Notes: generated by a model from the sequence alone, not told the origin. 16,997 nt of DNA from an uncultured Pseudoxanthomonas sp. (GCF_946886695.1 NZ_CAMPJD010000067.1:1-16997); one strand, 5' to 3'; positions 6,796 to 14,576 are shown, counted from the stretch's first letter. Translations and numbers: made by a program.

Positions 6796-7305
6796 ATGAC
6801 CGCCAGCGTTTCCAGCCCCGTGGTGGGTATCGTGATGGGCTCCCGCTCGGACTGGGAGACCATGCAGCATGCCGCGCAGAAACTGGATGCGCTGGGCGTT
6901 CCCTACGAAGTGAAGGTGGTATCGGCGCACCGCACACCGGACGTACTCTTCTCGTATGCGGCCGCGGCCGCGTCACGCGGACTGCGCGCGATCATCGCCG
7001 GGGCGGGTGGTGCTGCGCACCTGCCGGGCATGCTGGCGGCGAAGACGACGGTGCCGGTGCTTGGCGTGCCCGTGCAGTCGAAGGCGCTCAACGGAATGGA
7101 TTCACTGCTTTCCATCGTGCAGATGCCGGCCGGTATTCCGGTGGCGACATTCGCGATCGGCAACGCAGGCGCCGCCAATGCAGGCCTCTTCGCTGCCGCC
7201 CTGCTGGCGTCCGAGTATCCGGCCATCGGTGCTGCGCTTGCCGCTTTCCGTGCAGGCCAGACCGAGGATGTGATGGCGCACGACGATCCGCGTCATCCGC
7301 TATGA
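6796..7305 (+). CDS. purE: 5-(carboxyamino)imidazole ribonucleotide mutase
   Basis: PurE (class I) converts N5-CAIR to CAIR in de novo purine synthesis, taking the product of PurK. It has 169 residues. [10 protein letters not shown] (11-20), VSAHRTP (42-48; His45 the likely catalytic residue) and [12 protein letters not shown] (68-79) are the class I signatures, and [21 protein letters not shown] follows as expected. ATG 6796 has GAGGA five bases upstream. An in-frame TTG at 6778 lies too close to the predicted transcription start. The stop overlaps the purK start by 4 bases (ATGA). Confidence 0.97.
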   Translation: MTASVSSPVVGIVMGSRSDWETMQHAAQKLDALGVPYEVKVVSAHRTPDVLFSYAAAAASRGLRAIIAGAGGAAHLPGMLAAKTTVPVLGVPVQSKALNGMDSLLSIVQMPAGIPVATFAIGNAGAANAGLFAAALLASEYPAIGAALAAFRAGQTEDVMAHDDPRHPL

Positions 7306-8444
7306 CCACGGTCGGTATCCTGGGCGGCGGGCAACTCGCGCGCATGTTGGCACTGTCGGGTGCGCCGTTGGGCTTGCGCTTCCTCGTGATGGATACGGCG
7401 GCCGATGCGTGCGCCGGCCAGTTCGCTCCGCTGCTCGTCGGCGACTACCGCGATGAAGCCGCGCTGGCCGAGTTCGCGTCGAAAGTCGACGTGGCCACGT
7501 TCGATTTCGAGAACGTGCCGGCCGAGAGTGCCGAGTGGCTCGCACGTCGCGTCCCGGTGTTCCCGAATCCACGCGCGCTCGCCGTCGCGCAGGATCGACT
7601 GGTGGAAAAGACGCTGTTCCGCGAACTCGGGATCCCTGTCGGCGCCTTCGCGAACATCGAAACGCGCGCACAGCTGCGGGCGGAGGTCGAGCAACTGGGC
7701 GGTGCCTGCATCCTCAAGACGCGCAGGCTGGGCTACGACGGCAAGGGCCAGTTCCGTATCAAGTCACCGGCGGACGTCGATGCCGCCTGGCAGGCGCTTG
7801 GCGCGCAGGCCGCCACGGTCGGCCTGATCGTTGAAGCGTTCATTCCGTTCGAGCGGGAGTTGTCCGTGATCGCGGTGCGGGGTCGCGATGGCGAATTCCG
7901 CACCTGGCCGCTGACCGAGAACTGGCATGTCGATGGCGTGCTGTCGGCGAGCCTGGCCCCGGCGCGCGTCGACGACGCCTTGGCCGAGGCGGCGCGCGCG
8001 CATGCGCGTCGATTGGCCGAGGCGCTGGACTATGTCGGCGTGTTCGCGCTGGAGCTGTTCTACCGCGAGGGCGAGCTGCTCGCCAACGAGATGGCCCCGC
8101 GCGTGCACAACTCCGGCCACTGGACGATCGAAGGCGCGGAAACGTCGCAGTTCCAGAACCACCTGCGTGCGGTACTCGGCTTGCCGCTGGGCGACACGCG
8201 GGTACTCGGCCATGCCTGCATGCTCAACTGGATCGGCGAGATGCCGGCTGCCGCGGTCGTGCTGCAGGAGGCGGGTGGGCACTGGCACGACTACGGCAAA
8301 GAATCGCGCGCCGGTCGCAAGGTCGGCCACGCCACGCTGAGGGCCGAGGACGCGTCTTCGTTGGCCCAGGCGCTGGCGCGCGCAGGTGCGGGCTTGGGAC
8401 GCGACGCGCAGGTGGCGCCGGTCGTGGCGCGCCTGTCCGCGTAG
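7302..8444 (+). CDS. purK: 5-(carboxyamino)imidazole ribonucleotide synthase (ATP-grasp)
   Basis: PurK uses ATP and bicarbonate to convert AIR to N5-CAIR, which PurE then rearranges. It has 380 residues. The N-terminal nucleotide-fold motif is [11 protein letters not shown] (5-15). The ATP-grasp domain begins near residue 100; [14 protein letters not shown] (137-150) carries the ATP-binding lysines, and [14 protein letters not shown] (262-275) is the metal and substrate loop typical of PurK. Translation starts inside the purE stop (ATGA), so the two are coupled in a two-gene operon. The longer open frame upstream of 7302 overlaps purE and is not coding. Confidence 0.97.
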   Translation: MTTVGILGGGQLARMLALSGAPLGLRFLVMDTAADACAGQFAPLLVGDYRDEAALAEFASKVDVATFDFENVPAESAEWLARRVPVFPNPRALAVAQDRLVEKTLFRELGIPVGAFANIETRAQLRAEVEQLGGACILKTRRLGYDGKGQFRIKSPADVDAAWQALGAQAATVGLIVEAFIPFERELSVIAVRGRDGEFRTWPLTENWHVDGVLSASLAPARVDDALAEAARAHARRLAEALDYVGVFALELFYREGELLANEMAPRVHNSGHWTIEGAETSQFQNHLRAVLGLPLGDTRVLGHACMLNWIGEMPAAAVVLQEAGGHWHDYGKESRAGRKVGHATLRAEDASSLAQALARAGAGLGRDAQVAPVVARLSA

Positions 8445-8465
8445 CCCGGCTCGCGCAAGGCACGC

Positions 8466-8497
8466 AAAAGAAAACGGCCGGGTTCCCCGGCCGCTTT
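8466..8497. terminator. Bidirectional terminator between purK and sodB
   Basis: CGGCCGGG (8475-8482), loop TTC, CCCGGCCG (8486-8493) is an 8-bp perfect stem. On the minus strand it is followed by TTTTCTTTT (complement of 8466-8474), a good tail for sodB. On the plus strand only CTTTCCTT follows, so termination of purK is weaker. It sits exactly between the convergent stops. Confidence 0.82.
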
Positions 8498-8518
8498 CCT
8501 TGGTGCGTGGAGTTGGGC

Positions 8519-9097
8519 TCAGCGCAGGTTGCCGGCCACGAAGTCCCAGTTCACCAGCGCCCAGAACGACTCGACATACTTCGGTCGCGCGTTGCGGTAG
8601 TCGATGTAATAGGCGTGCTCCCACACATCGATGGTCAGCAGCGGCTTGTCCTCACCGGTCAGCGGGGTGGCGGCGTTGGACGTGCTGGCCAGGGCCAGCG
8701 AACCGTCCGGACGCTGCACCAGCCAGCCCCAGCCTGACCCGAAGGTGCCGATGGCGGTCTTGGTGAATTCTTCCTTGAACTTGGCGAAATCGCCAAAGGT
8801 CTTGTTGATCAACTCGGCCAGCTTGCCGGTTGGCTCGCCGCCGCCATTGGGCTTGAGGCAGTTCCAGTAGAACGTGTGGTTCCACACCTGCGCGGCGTTG
8901 TTGAACATGCCGCCCTGCGACTTGCGCACGATCTCTTCCAGCGATGCGTCGGCGAACTCGGTGCCTTCGATCAGCTTGTTGAGGTTGTCCACATAGGTCT
9001 TGTGATGCTTGCCGTAGTGGAAGTCGATCGTCTCGCCGGAGATGTGCGGTTCCAGCGCGGTGCGGTCGTAGGGCAGGGGGGGAAGTTCGATGGCCAT
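8519..9097 (-). CDS. sodB: Superoxide dismutase, iron type
   Basis: Converts superoxide to oxygen and hydrogen peroxide in the cytosol. It has 192 residues, the size of E. coli SodB. The metal ligands are His27 (HYGKHHKTY), His74 (VWNHTFYW), Asp157 and His161 ([11 protein letters not shown]). Gln70 in [10 protein letters not shown] and the GSGWGWLV block (120-127) favour iron over manganese, although cambialistic use cannot be excluded. ATG 9097 has AAGGAA seven bases upstream on its strand, and the open frame extending further is not coding. It is divergent from the glutaredoxin operon, and the two face the shared region 9098-9254. No signal peptide is present. Confidence 0.97.
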   Translation of the reverse strand: MAIELPPLPYDRTALEPHISGETIDFHYGKHHKTYVDNLNKLIEGTEFADASLEEIVRKSQGGMFNNAAQVWNHTFYWNCLKPNGGGEPTGKLAELINKTFGDFAKFKEEFTKTAIGTFGSGWGWLVQRPDGSLALASTSNAATPLTGEDKPLLTIDVWEHAYYIDYRNARPKYVESFWALVNWDFVAGNLR

Positions 9098-9163
9098 GGC
9101 TCGGTTCCTTACGCTAGGCGGGTAAAAAGGGTGTGCGGGCACCGTCGGCGCGATGCGAGGGCT

Positions 9164-9169
9164 TACACT
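9164..9169 (+). promoter_or_regulatory. Possible -10 element for the grxD operon
   Basis: TACACT (9164-9169) in the sodB-grxD divergent region is the same -10 hexamer as proposed for petA. No good -35 lies 17 bases upstream. The leader would be about 80 bases. Confidence 0.3.
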
Positions 9170-9206
9170 ATGCAATCCGCGGGCGAAGCCGGCGGAACGG
9201 ACCGAA

Positions 9207-9212
9207 AGTGTA
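9207..9212 (-). promoter_or_regulatory. Possible -10 element for sodB
   Basis: Read on the minus strand, 9212-9207 is TACACT, with TTGACG 20 bases upstream (complement of 9233-9238), a longer spacer than usual. It would overlap the grxD leader and give sodB a leader of about 100 bases. Confidence 0.25.
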
Positions 9213-9254
9213 CCCGACGGTGGTTGCCAAACCGTCAAGGAAGGAGAAATCAGC

Positions 9255-9575
9255 ATGCCGGTGATGGAACGCATCCAGGCCGAAGTGGATGGCCACCCGA
9301 TCGTCCTTTTCATGAAGGGCACGCCGCAGTTCCCGATGTGCGGGTTCTCCAGCCGTGCGGTACACGCGTTGCGCGAAGCGGGCGCGGAGCATGTCTACAC
9401 CATCAACGTGCTGGAAGAGCCCGAGATCCGCGCCAACCTGCCGCGCTTTTCCAACTGGCCGACGTTCCCCCAGCTCTTCATCAATGGCGAACTGATCGGC
9501 GGTTGCGACATCACGCTGGAGCTGCACGAGTCCGGCGAACTGCAGCGGATCGTGGCCGAGGCGCTGTCGCAGTGA
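9255..9575 (+). CDS. grxD: Monothiol glutaredoxin (Grx4/GrxD type)
   Basis: A CGFS-type glutaredoxin that typically binds a bridging [2Fe-2S] cluster with glutathione and serves iron-sulfur trafficking and iron regulation rather than disulfide reduction. It has 106 residues. Lys21, the CGFS active site (29-32), WPTFPQLF (68-75, with the cis-Pro) and GGCD (82-85) are all present. ATG 9255 has AAGGAG eight bases upstream. It is the first gene of a coupled trio, its stop overlapping the next gene's GTG start by 4 bases. It is divergent from sodB, which fits an iron and oxidative-stress neighbourhood. Confidence 0.96.
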   Translation: MPVMERIQAEVDGHPIVLFMKGTPQFPMCGFSSRAVHALREAGAEHVYTINVLEEPEIRANLPRFSNWPTFPQLFINGELIGGCDITLELHESGELQRIVAEALSQ

Positions 9576-10318
9576 GCCTGATCGGGTTGCCCCAGCGTGC
9601 ACCGCGCGCTCTGGACCAGCGTGTGGTGCTGGTCAGCGGCGCGCATGGCGGGCTGGGCAGTGCGGCGGCGGTCGCCTGTGCCGAAGCGGGCGCCACGGTG
9701 GTGTTGCTGGGCCGCAAGGTGCCGAAGTTGAACCGGATCTACGACGCCGTCTCGCAGGTGGGCGCGGAGCCTTTGCTGTATCCGCTCGATCTGGAAGGTG
9801 CGACGCCCGACGACTATGCCGAGCTCGCTGATCGCCTGCACGCCGAGCTGGGTCGTCTGGACGGCGTGCTGCATTGCGCCGCCGAGTTCAAGGGACTGAC
9901 GCCGCTGGAACATACCGACCCTGCCGCATTTGCGCGCGTCGTGCACGTCAACCTGACCGCACCCTGGTGGCTGTCGCAGGCCTGCCTGCCCCTGCTGAAG
10001 CAGTCGAATGATGCGGCGTTGGTCTTCAGCGTCGACGATCTTGCGCGGGTGGGGCAGGCGTACTGGGGGGCGTATGGCGTGGCCCAGCATGGGCTGACGT
10101 CGCTCGTGGGCATGCTGCACGCCGAACTCGCCAGCAGCAGCGTGCGTGTCGCTGCACTGCAGCCGGGACCGATGCGGACCGCATTGCGCTCCCGCGCATA
10201 CGCCGACGACAACGATGTGCAGGCCCGGGACGCCACCGACTACGCAGCGGCCTGTGTCACCCTGCTGTCATCCGCCGGCGCAGCACACAGGGGGCAGATA
10301 TGGAAGGTGCGGGCATGA
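9572..10318 (+). CDS. YciK-like short-chain dehydrogenase/reductase with a degenerate active site
   Basis: An SDR-fold protein of 248 residues starting at GTG 9572, which overlaps the grxD stop (GTGA). The nucleotide-binding motif is SGAHGGLG (22-29) after the first beta strand, and PLDLEG (71-76) fits the adenine-pocket Asp. Overall it resembles E. coli YciK, including WGAY (165-168) and QPGPMRTA (197-204). The catalytic Asn127 (HVNLTA) and Tyr168 are retained. The position 13 before Tyr, normally Ser, is Asp155, and the position 4 after Tyr, normally Lys, is Gln172 (codon CAG). Cofactor binding is therefore likely but normal SDR catalysis is doubtful. The substrate is unknown. It is coupled to the following MarC-type gene by an ATGA overlap. 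Confidence 0.9.
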   Translation: MSLIGLPQRAPRALDQRVVLVSGAHGGLGSAAAVACAEAGATVVLLGRKVPKLNRIYDAVSQVGAEPLLYPLDLEGATPDDYAELADRLHAELGRLDGVLHCAAEFKGLTPLEHTDPAAFARVVHVNLTAPWWLSQACLPLLKQSNDAALVFSVDDLARVGQAYWGAYGVAQHGLTSLVGMLHAELASSSVRVAALQPGPMRTALRSRAYADDNDVQARDATDYAAACVTLLSSAGAAHRGQIWKVRA

Positions 10319-10917
10319 CCGTCCTGTCGGCGGCCCTGTTGCTGTTCCTGATCCTGGATCCGCTGGGCAACATTCCGGTGTTCCTCAGTGTGCTCAAGCC
10401 GTTGCCGCCGCGCCGCCAGCGCATCGTGGTGGTGCGCGAGCTGCTGATCGCGCTGGCCGTGCTGATGCTGTTCCTGTGGGGTGGCAAGTACGCGCTGGAA
10501 ATGATGCACCTGCGCCAGGAATCGGTCGCCATCGCCGGCGGCATCGTCCTGTTCCTGATCGGCGTGCGGATGATCTTCCCCCGGCCCGAGGGCCTGATGG
10601 GCGAACTGCCCGGCGGCGAACCCTTCATCGTGCCGCTGGCCATCCCGCTGGTCGCCGGACCCTCCGGCATGGCCGCCGTCATGCTGATGGGCAGCAACGA
10701 CCCTTCGCGGCTTGGCGACTGGAGCCTGGCGCTCCTGCTGGCCTGGGGTGCCACTGCGGCGATCCTGTTCTCGGCGACGGTGCTCTACAAGTGGCTGGGA
10801 AGAAGCGTTTTGACCGCGATCGAGCGGCTAATGGGTATGCTTCTGGTCGCCATTTCCGTGCAAATGGTCTTGGACGGCATCGGCACCTACCTCAAGTTGA
10901 CCCCGCCCAACATCTGA
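10315..10917 (+). CDS. MarC/YhgN family integral membrane protein
   Basis: An inner-membrane protein of 200 residues with about six membrane segments. It closely resembles E. coli YhgN: DPLGNIPVFLSVLK (15-28), RELLIALAVL (41-50), IAGGIVLFLIGVRMIFP (73-89), PFIVPLAIPLVAGP (103-116) and ERLMGMLLVAI (170-180). Databases label the family MarC or NAAT transporters, but no substrate is firmly established, and marC itself is not shown to affect multiple resistance. ATG 10315 overlaps the SDR stop (ATGA) with AAGG seven bases upstream; an in-frame ATG at 10300 with GGGGG upstream is the alternative and adds five residues. It is the last gene of the grxD operon. Confidence 0.93.
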   Translation: MTVLSAALLLFLILDPLGNIPVFLSVLKPLPPRRQRIVVVRELLIALAVLMLFLWGGKYALEMMHLRQESVAIAGGIVLFLIGVRMIFPRPEGLMGELPGGEPFIVPLAIPLVAGPSGMAAVMLMGSNDPSRLGDWSLALLLAWGATAAILFSATVLYKWLGRSVLTAIERLMGMLLVAISVQMVLDGIGTYLKLTPPNI

Positions 10918-10981
10918 CCGCCGTCCCCCGGGTGCAGGTCGCCGCCACGACGCCGCAGAACGCCGCGCGGTGGCGGGCCGA

Positions 10982-10988
10982 CTGTCAT
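10982..10988 (+). promoter_or_regulatory. Additional PhoB half-site
   Basis: CTGTCAT matches the E. coli PhoB 7-bp half-site perfectly. It lies 23 bases upstream of the first repeat of the better box at 11005, about two helical turns away. It is unpaired, because the position 11 bases downstream does not match. Confidence 0.35.
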
Positions 10989-11004
10989 GTTGCACTGCGA
11001 AAGA

Positions 11005-11038
11005 TTGTCATGCCGCGGTCACAAAATGGTCCTATCGT
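11005..11038 (+). promoter_or_regulatory. Pho-box-like promoter of the TonB-dependent receptor gene
   Basis: TTGTCAT (11005-11011), spacer GCCG and CGGTCAC (11016-11022) form two 7-bp direct repeats four bases apart. Each differs from the E. coli Pho-box half-site CTGTCAY at one position. Ten bases later TATCGT (11033-11038) fits a -10 element, the same distance as in the E. coli phoA promoter, where the box replaces the -35. Transcription would start near 11045 with a leader of about 135 bases. Regulation by PhoB is inferred. Confidence 0.55.
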
Positions 11039-11039
11039 G

Positions 11040-11057
11040 TTAACCTGTTATTAACCT
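11040..11057 (+). repeat. TTAACCT direct repeat with 11-base period
   Basis: TTAACCT occurs at 11040-11046 and 11051-11057, one helical turn apart, and overlaps the expected transcription start of the receptor gene. It is AT-rich in a GC-rich neighbourhood. It could be an operator or a melting region. Confidence 0.4.
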
Positions 11058-11179
11058 CCGCGGACGCCGCGTGGGCCATGGGAACCCCTAGCACGCCCTT
11101 CAGAACCGACCCCACCGGGTGGTTCCGCACGTCTCGTCAGCCAGCTTCGCCACATCACTCCCGTACCGAGGTTTATCCG

Positions 11180-14100
11180 ATGAACCAATCCCGTCGTCTT
11201 CGCCTGTCCAAGCTCAGCCTTGGCCTCGTCGTCGCACTCGCCGCCGCGCCTGCCTTCGCGCAGAGCACTTCGGCCGGTGTGGGCGGCCTGGTCACCGACA
11301 ATGGCGGCCAGCCCGTCGTCGGCGCCGAGGTGACCATCACCCACGTCGAATCCGGTACGGTCAGCCGCGCCACCACCGATGCCAGCGGTCGCTACAACGC
11401 GCGCGGCCTGCGTGTGGGCGGTCCTTACCAGGTGACGATCACCAAGTCGGGTGAAGGCACCAAGACCGAAGACAACGTGTTCCTGGGTCTGAACCAGGTG
11501 AACACCGTCAACGCCGCCTTGACTGGCGACGTGGCGACGTTGGAAACGGTGACCGCCGTGGGCTTCGCTGGTGGCTCTGAAGTGTTCAGCTCAAGTAAGA
11601 TGGGCGCGGGCACCAACCTGAATCGCGAGCAGATCGAGGCCCTGCCGTCGATCAACCGCAACATCCAAGACTACGTCCGCATGGATCCCCGCATCTCGCA
11701 GAGCGACAAAGCGCGCGGCGAGCTGACGGTGGGCGGCCAGAACCCGCGCTACAACGCGATCCGCATCGATGGTGTGAACACCAGCGACACGTTCGGCTTG
11801 GAGTCCAACAACTTCCCGACGATCCGCCAGCCGGTGTCCATGGACGCTATTGAAGCGATCAACGTCGATATCTCCAACTACGACACCACCATCACCGGCG
11901 CGACCGGCGCGGTGATCGATGCGGTGACCAAGTCGGGTACCAACGAGTTCCATGGCTCGGTCTACGGCGTGTACCGCGACAAGGACATGGTAGGCGACAA
12001 CCCCACCAATGACGCTCCGTTCACCGGTTTCAACGACGAGCGCACCTACGGCATGACCTTCGGCGGCCCGATCGTCAAGGACAAGCTGTTCTTCTTCGTC
12101 AACTATGAGAAGTTCGAGCGCGACCGTGCGGCTGCCTCGTTCGGTCCAGTTGGCTCGGGCGCGACTAACACCGTCAACATCACGCAGGAGCAGATCGCTG
12201 AAGCGCAGGAAATCGCGCGCACCCGTTACGGTGTCGATATCGGTGGCTTCAATGCGCCCAGCAGCATCAAGCAGGAAGTCGAAGAGTACGCGGCCAAGAT
12301 CGACTGGAACATCAGCGACAACCACCGCCTGTCGGCGCGTTACTCCAAGCTGGAGCAGATCGAGCCGAACCTTGCCGGTTCGAGCAGCTCGTCGCTCGGC
12401 CTGGACAGCCGCTGGTACGACGTCTCCAAGAACGTCGAGACCTCGGTCGTGCAGTTGTTCAGCGACTGGTCCGACAACTTCTCCACCGAGTTCAAGGTCG
12501 GCCGCCGCACCTATGACTCGCTGAGCAGCGTCAATTCGCGCCTGCCGCAGATCAGCATCGGCTTCGGCACCGCCAACGATCCGGACCAGGCGGCTTCGCC
12601 GTACCTGAACTTCGGTGCTGACGAGTTCCGCCACGGCAACCAGATTAACACCACGACCGACACCGCGTTCGGTGCCGCGACCTGGTACGTGGGCGACCAC
12701 ACGCTGAAGTTCGGTTTCGACCTGGAAGAGAACGACGTTTACAACCTGTATGCCCAGAACATCTGGGGCTCCTACACCTTCGCCAGCCTGGAGCACTTCC
12801 GCAACGGCGAGTACGGCGAGTACCGTCTGAATGCGCCGGTGCCGGGCAACGACCTGAACTCGGTGGCGATGCGCTACAAGCACCGCAACACCGGCCTGTT
12901 CGTGCAGGACAGCTGGGCGGTCAACTACAACCTGACCCTGCTGTTCGGCCTGCGCGCCGACCTGCCGAGCATGGACGACGTTCCGGTGCACAACCTGCTG
13001 GTGCAGGAGGTCTATGGCCTGGACAACCGCAACAAGCTGGATGACGTGCTGATCCAGCCGCGCTTCGGCTTCAACTACACCTTCGACAGCGACCGTCCCA
13101 CCCAGCTGCGCGGTGGCGTGGGCTTGTTCCAGGGTGCGGCCGCCAACGTGTGGGTCGGCAACTCCTACCAGAACTCGGGCTTCGGCCTGATCGGTTACAA
13201 CGCATTCCCCAGCGGCATCGCCGGCCTGAGCGATGCCGAGCGTGAGGCGATCTGGACGAGCCTGCCGGTCAATCTGGACCCGGACAACCCGACCCGTCCG
13301 TCGCCGGCGTCCGGTTACACGATGATGGTCAACCTGATGGAAGACGGCATCGAGCAGCCGTCGGTCTGGAAGGCCAACCTGGCGTTCGACACCGAGCTGC
13401 CGTGGCACGGCCTGGTGGCGTCGGCCGAACTGCTGTACACCAAGGTCAACAATGCGATCTATTTCGAGCGCCTTGATCTTGGCGCGCCGACCTACACCGC
13501 CGGCGCGGACGGCCGCAACCTGTACTGGCGCAACCTGTACGGTACCGCCAGCGGCACGCGTTCCAACGGCAACACGGGTATCGGTGCCATCGCCGACACC
13601 ATCCCGGGCTACGAGAACGTCACCGGTTGGCACGGCGACGGCGTGATCCTGATGAAGAACACCGACAAGGGTCGCAGCGGCCAGTTGACGGTCAGCCTGA
13701 GCAAGCCGCTGGAAGATACGTGGGGTTGGTCGGTCGGCTACACCTACACCGACGCGACGGAAGTGAATCCGCTGACGTCCTCGCGTGCTATCTCGAACTG
13801 GTCCAACATCGGCGTGTTCGATCCCAACTCCGATGAAGCCGCCACCTCGAACTACGAGATCAAGGACCGCATCATCGCCTCGCTGCAGTTCCGCAAGGCG
13901 TTCTTCGGCGACTACAACACCACGGTCTCGGCTTTCTATGAAGGTCGTTCGGGCTCGCCGCACTCGTGGCGCTACCTCAACGACATGAATGGCGACGGTT
14001 ACACCAACGACCTGCTGTACGTGCCGAACGGCCCGGGTGACGTGCTGTTCAGCGGCGGCGCGACGATGGAAACCGCGTTCTTCGACTGGTTGGAGCGCAA

Positions 14101-14452
14101 CCCGGACCTGGCCCGCTACCGTGGCCAGGTGGCCGAGCGCAACGGCAGCCGCAATCCGTGGGTCAACAACATCGACATCCGCATCAGCCAGGAGCTGCCC
14201 GGCTTCTTCAAGGGCCACAAGTCCGAGATCTGGCTGGACATCATGAATGTCGGCAACCTGATCAATAAGGATTGGGGCCACATCGAGTACCAGTCGCCGT
14301 ACAGCGACATGCGTGCCGTCCGCTTCGTTGGTCTGGACCAGGCCACCGGCAAGTACGTGTACAACTTCGATGAGAGCGCCGTGTACAAGCGCTTCCTGAC
14401 CGATGTCGAGTCGCGCTGGTCGCTGCAGCTGGGTTACCGCTACAAGTTCTGA
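11180..14452 (+). CDS. Oar-like TonB-dependent outer-membrane receptor
   Basis: A large outer-membrane protein of 1090 residues of the Oar-like TonB-dependent receptor type. Residues 1-27 are a signal peptide (cleavage after AFA). Residues 33-112 are a carboxypeptidase regulatory-like beta-sandwich (GxVTDNGGQPVVGAEVTI..., TTDASGRYNARGL). Residues 121-128 (LETVTAVG) could serve as a TonB box. The plug domain covers about 140-255, with YNAIRIDGVN (191-200) and GAVIDAVTKSGTN (243-255). The remainder is the beta barrel, ending in YRYKF with the terminal Phe typical of outer-membrane proteins. An Asp/Asn loop, NDMNGDGYTND (near 933-945), resembles a metal-binding loop common in this subfamily. The start at ATG 11180 has GAGG eight bases upstream; the open frame further upstream is not coding. 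It is monocistronic, with a Pho-box-like promoter and a strong terminator. The substrate is not known; Oar relatives take up peptides or export proteins, while the promoter hints at phosphorus-containing compounds. Confidence 0.94.
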   Translation: MNQSRRLRLSKLSLGLVVALAAAPAFAQSTSAGVGGLVTDNGGQPVVGAEVTITHVESGTVSRATTDASGRYNARGLRVGGPYQVTITKSGEGTKTEDNVFLGLNQVNTVNAALTGDVATLETVTAVGFAGGSEVFSSSKMGAGTNLNREQIEALPSINRNIQDYVRMDPRISQSDKARGELTVGGQNPRYNAIRIDGVNTSDTFGLESNNFPTIRQPVSMDAIEAINVDISNYDTTITGATGAVIDAVTKSGTNEFHGSVYGVYRDKDMVGDNPTNDAPFTGFNDERTYGMTFGGPIVKDKLFFFVNYEKFERDRAAASFGPVGSGATNTVNITQEQIAEAQEIARTRYGVDIGGFNAPSSIKQEVEEYAAKIDWNISDNHRLSARYSKLEQIEPNLAGSSSSSLGLDSRWYDVSKNVETSVVQLFSDWSDNFSTEFKVGRRTYDSLSSVNSRLPQISIGFGTANDPDQAASPYLNFGADEFRHGNQINTTTDTAFGAATWYVGDHTLKFGFDLEENDVYNLYAQNIWGSYTFASLEHFRNGEYGEYRLNAPVPGNDLNSVAMRYKHRNTGLFVQDSWAVNYNLTLLFGLRADLPSMDDVPVHNLLVQEVYGLDNRNKLDDVLIQPRFGFNYTFDSDRPTQLRGGVGLFQGAAANVWVGNSYQNSGFGLIGYNAFPSGIAGLSDAEREAIWTSLPVNLDPDNPTRPSPASGYTMMVNLMEDGIEQPSVWKANLAFDTELPWHGLVASAELLYTKVNNAIYFERLDLGAPTYTAGADGRNLYWRNLYGTASGTRSNGNTGIGAIADTIPGYENVTGWHGDGVILMKNTDKGRSGQLTVSLSKPLEDTWGWSVGYTYTDATEVNPLTSSRAISNWSNIGVFDPNSDEAATSNYEIKDRIIASLQFRKAFFGDYNTTVSAFYEGRSGSPHSWRYLNDMNGDGYTNDLLYVPNGPGDVLFSGGATMETAFFDWLERNPDLARYRGQVAERNGSRNPWVNNIDIRISQELPGFFKGHKSEIWLDIMNVGNLINKDWGHIEYQSPYSDMRAVRFVGLDQATGKYVYNFDESAVYKRFLTDVESRWSLQLGYRYKF

Positions 14453-14472
14453 TGGCGCTTAACCGCAGTACC

Positions 14473-14507
14473 GAAAACGGCCGGGGCAACCCGGCCGTTT
14501 TCTTTTG
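14473..14507. terminator. Strong Rho-independent terminator of the receptor gene
   Basis: GAAAACGGCCGGG (14473-14485) and CCCGGCCGTTTTC (14490-14502) form a perfect 13-bp stem closed by a GCAA tetraloop (GNRA class). TTTTCTTTT (14498-14506) gives the U-tail, and the A-run makes it usable on the other strand too. It begins 20 bases after the receptor stop. Confidence 0.93.
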
Positions 14508-14537
14508 GGCGGGCTCCTCTTGCCTCCGCGACTGCGC

Positions 14538-14543
14538 TAAAGT
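14538..14543 (+). promoter_or_regulatory. Possible -10 element for ppnN
   Basis: TAAAGT (14538-14543) lies between the terminator and ppnN. The best -35-like hexamer, TTGCCT (14520-14525), is only 12 bases upstream, which is too close. A promoter must lie here because the upstream terminator is strong, but its exact position is uncertain. Confidence 0.25.
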
Positions 14544-14576
14544 CCCGCCTCTGACGAACGAAGACAGGAAAAACCC

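Noticed and set aside
6648..7301. In-frame extension upstream of purK
   Set aside because: It runs through the end of the Trm112-like gene and all of purE in another frame; the ATGA overlap at 7302 and the PurK N-terminus [11 protein letters not shown] fix the start.
9098..9254. Fur or other iron-responsive operator between sodB and grxD
   Set aside because: The gene context invites it, but I found no convincing 19-bp Fur-like inverted repeat in this region.
11591..14281. Minus-strand open frame of 896 codons opposite the TonB-dependent receptor
   Set aside because: It has low-complexity Val/Ala/Arg composition with no motif and no promoter or ribosome-binding site of its own; it reflects the third-position GC bias of the receptor gene.
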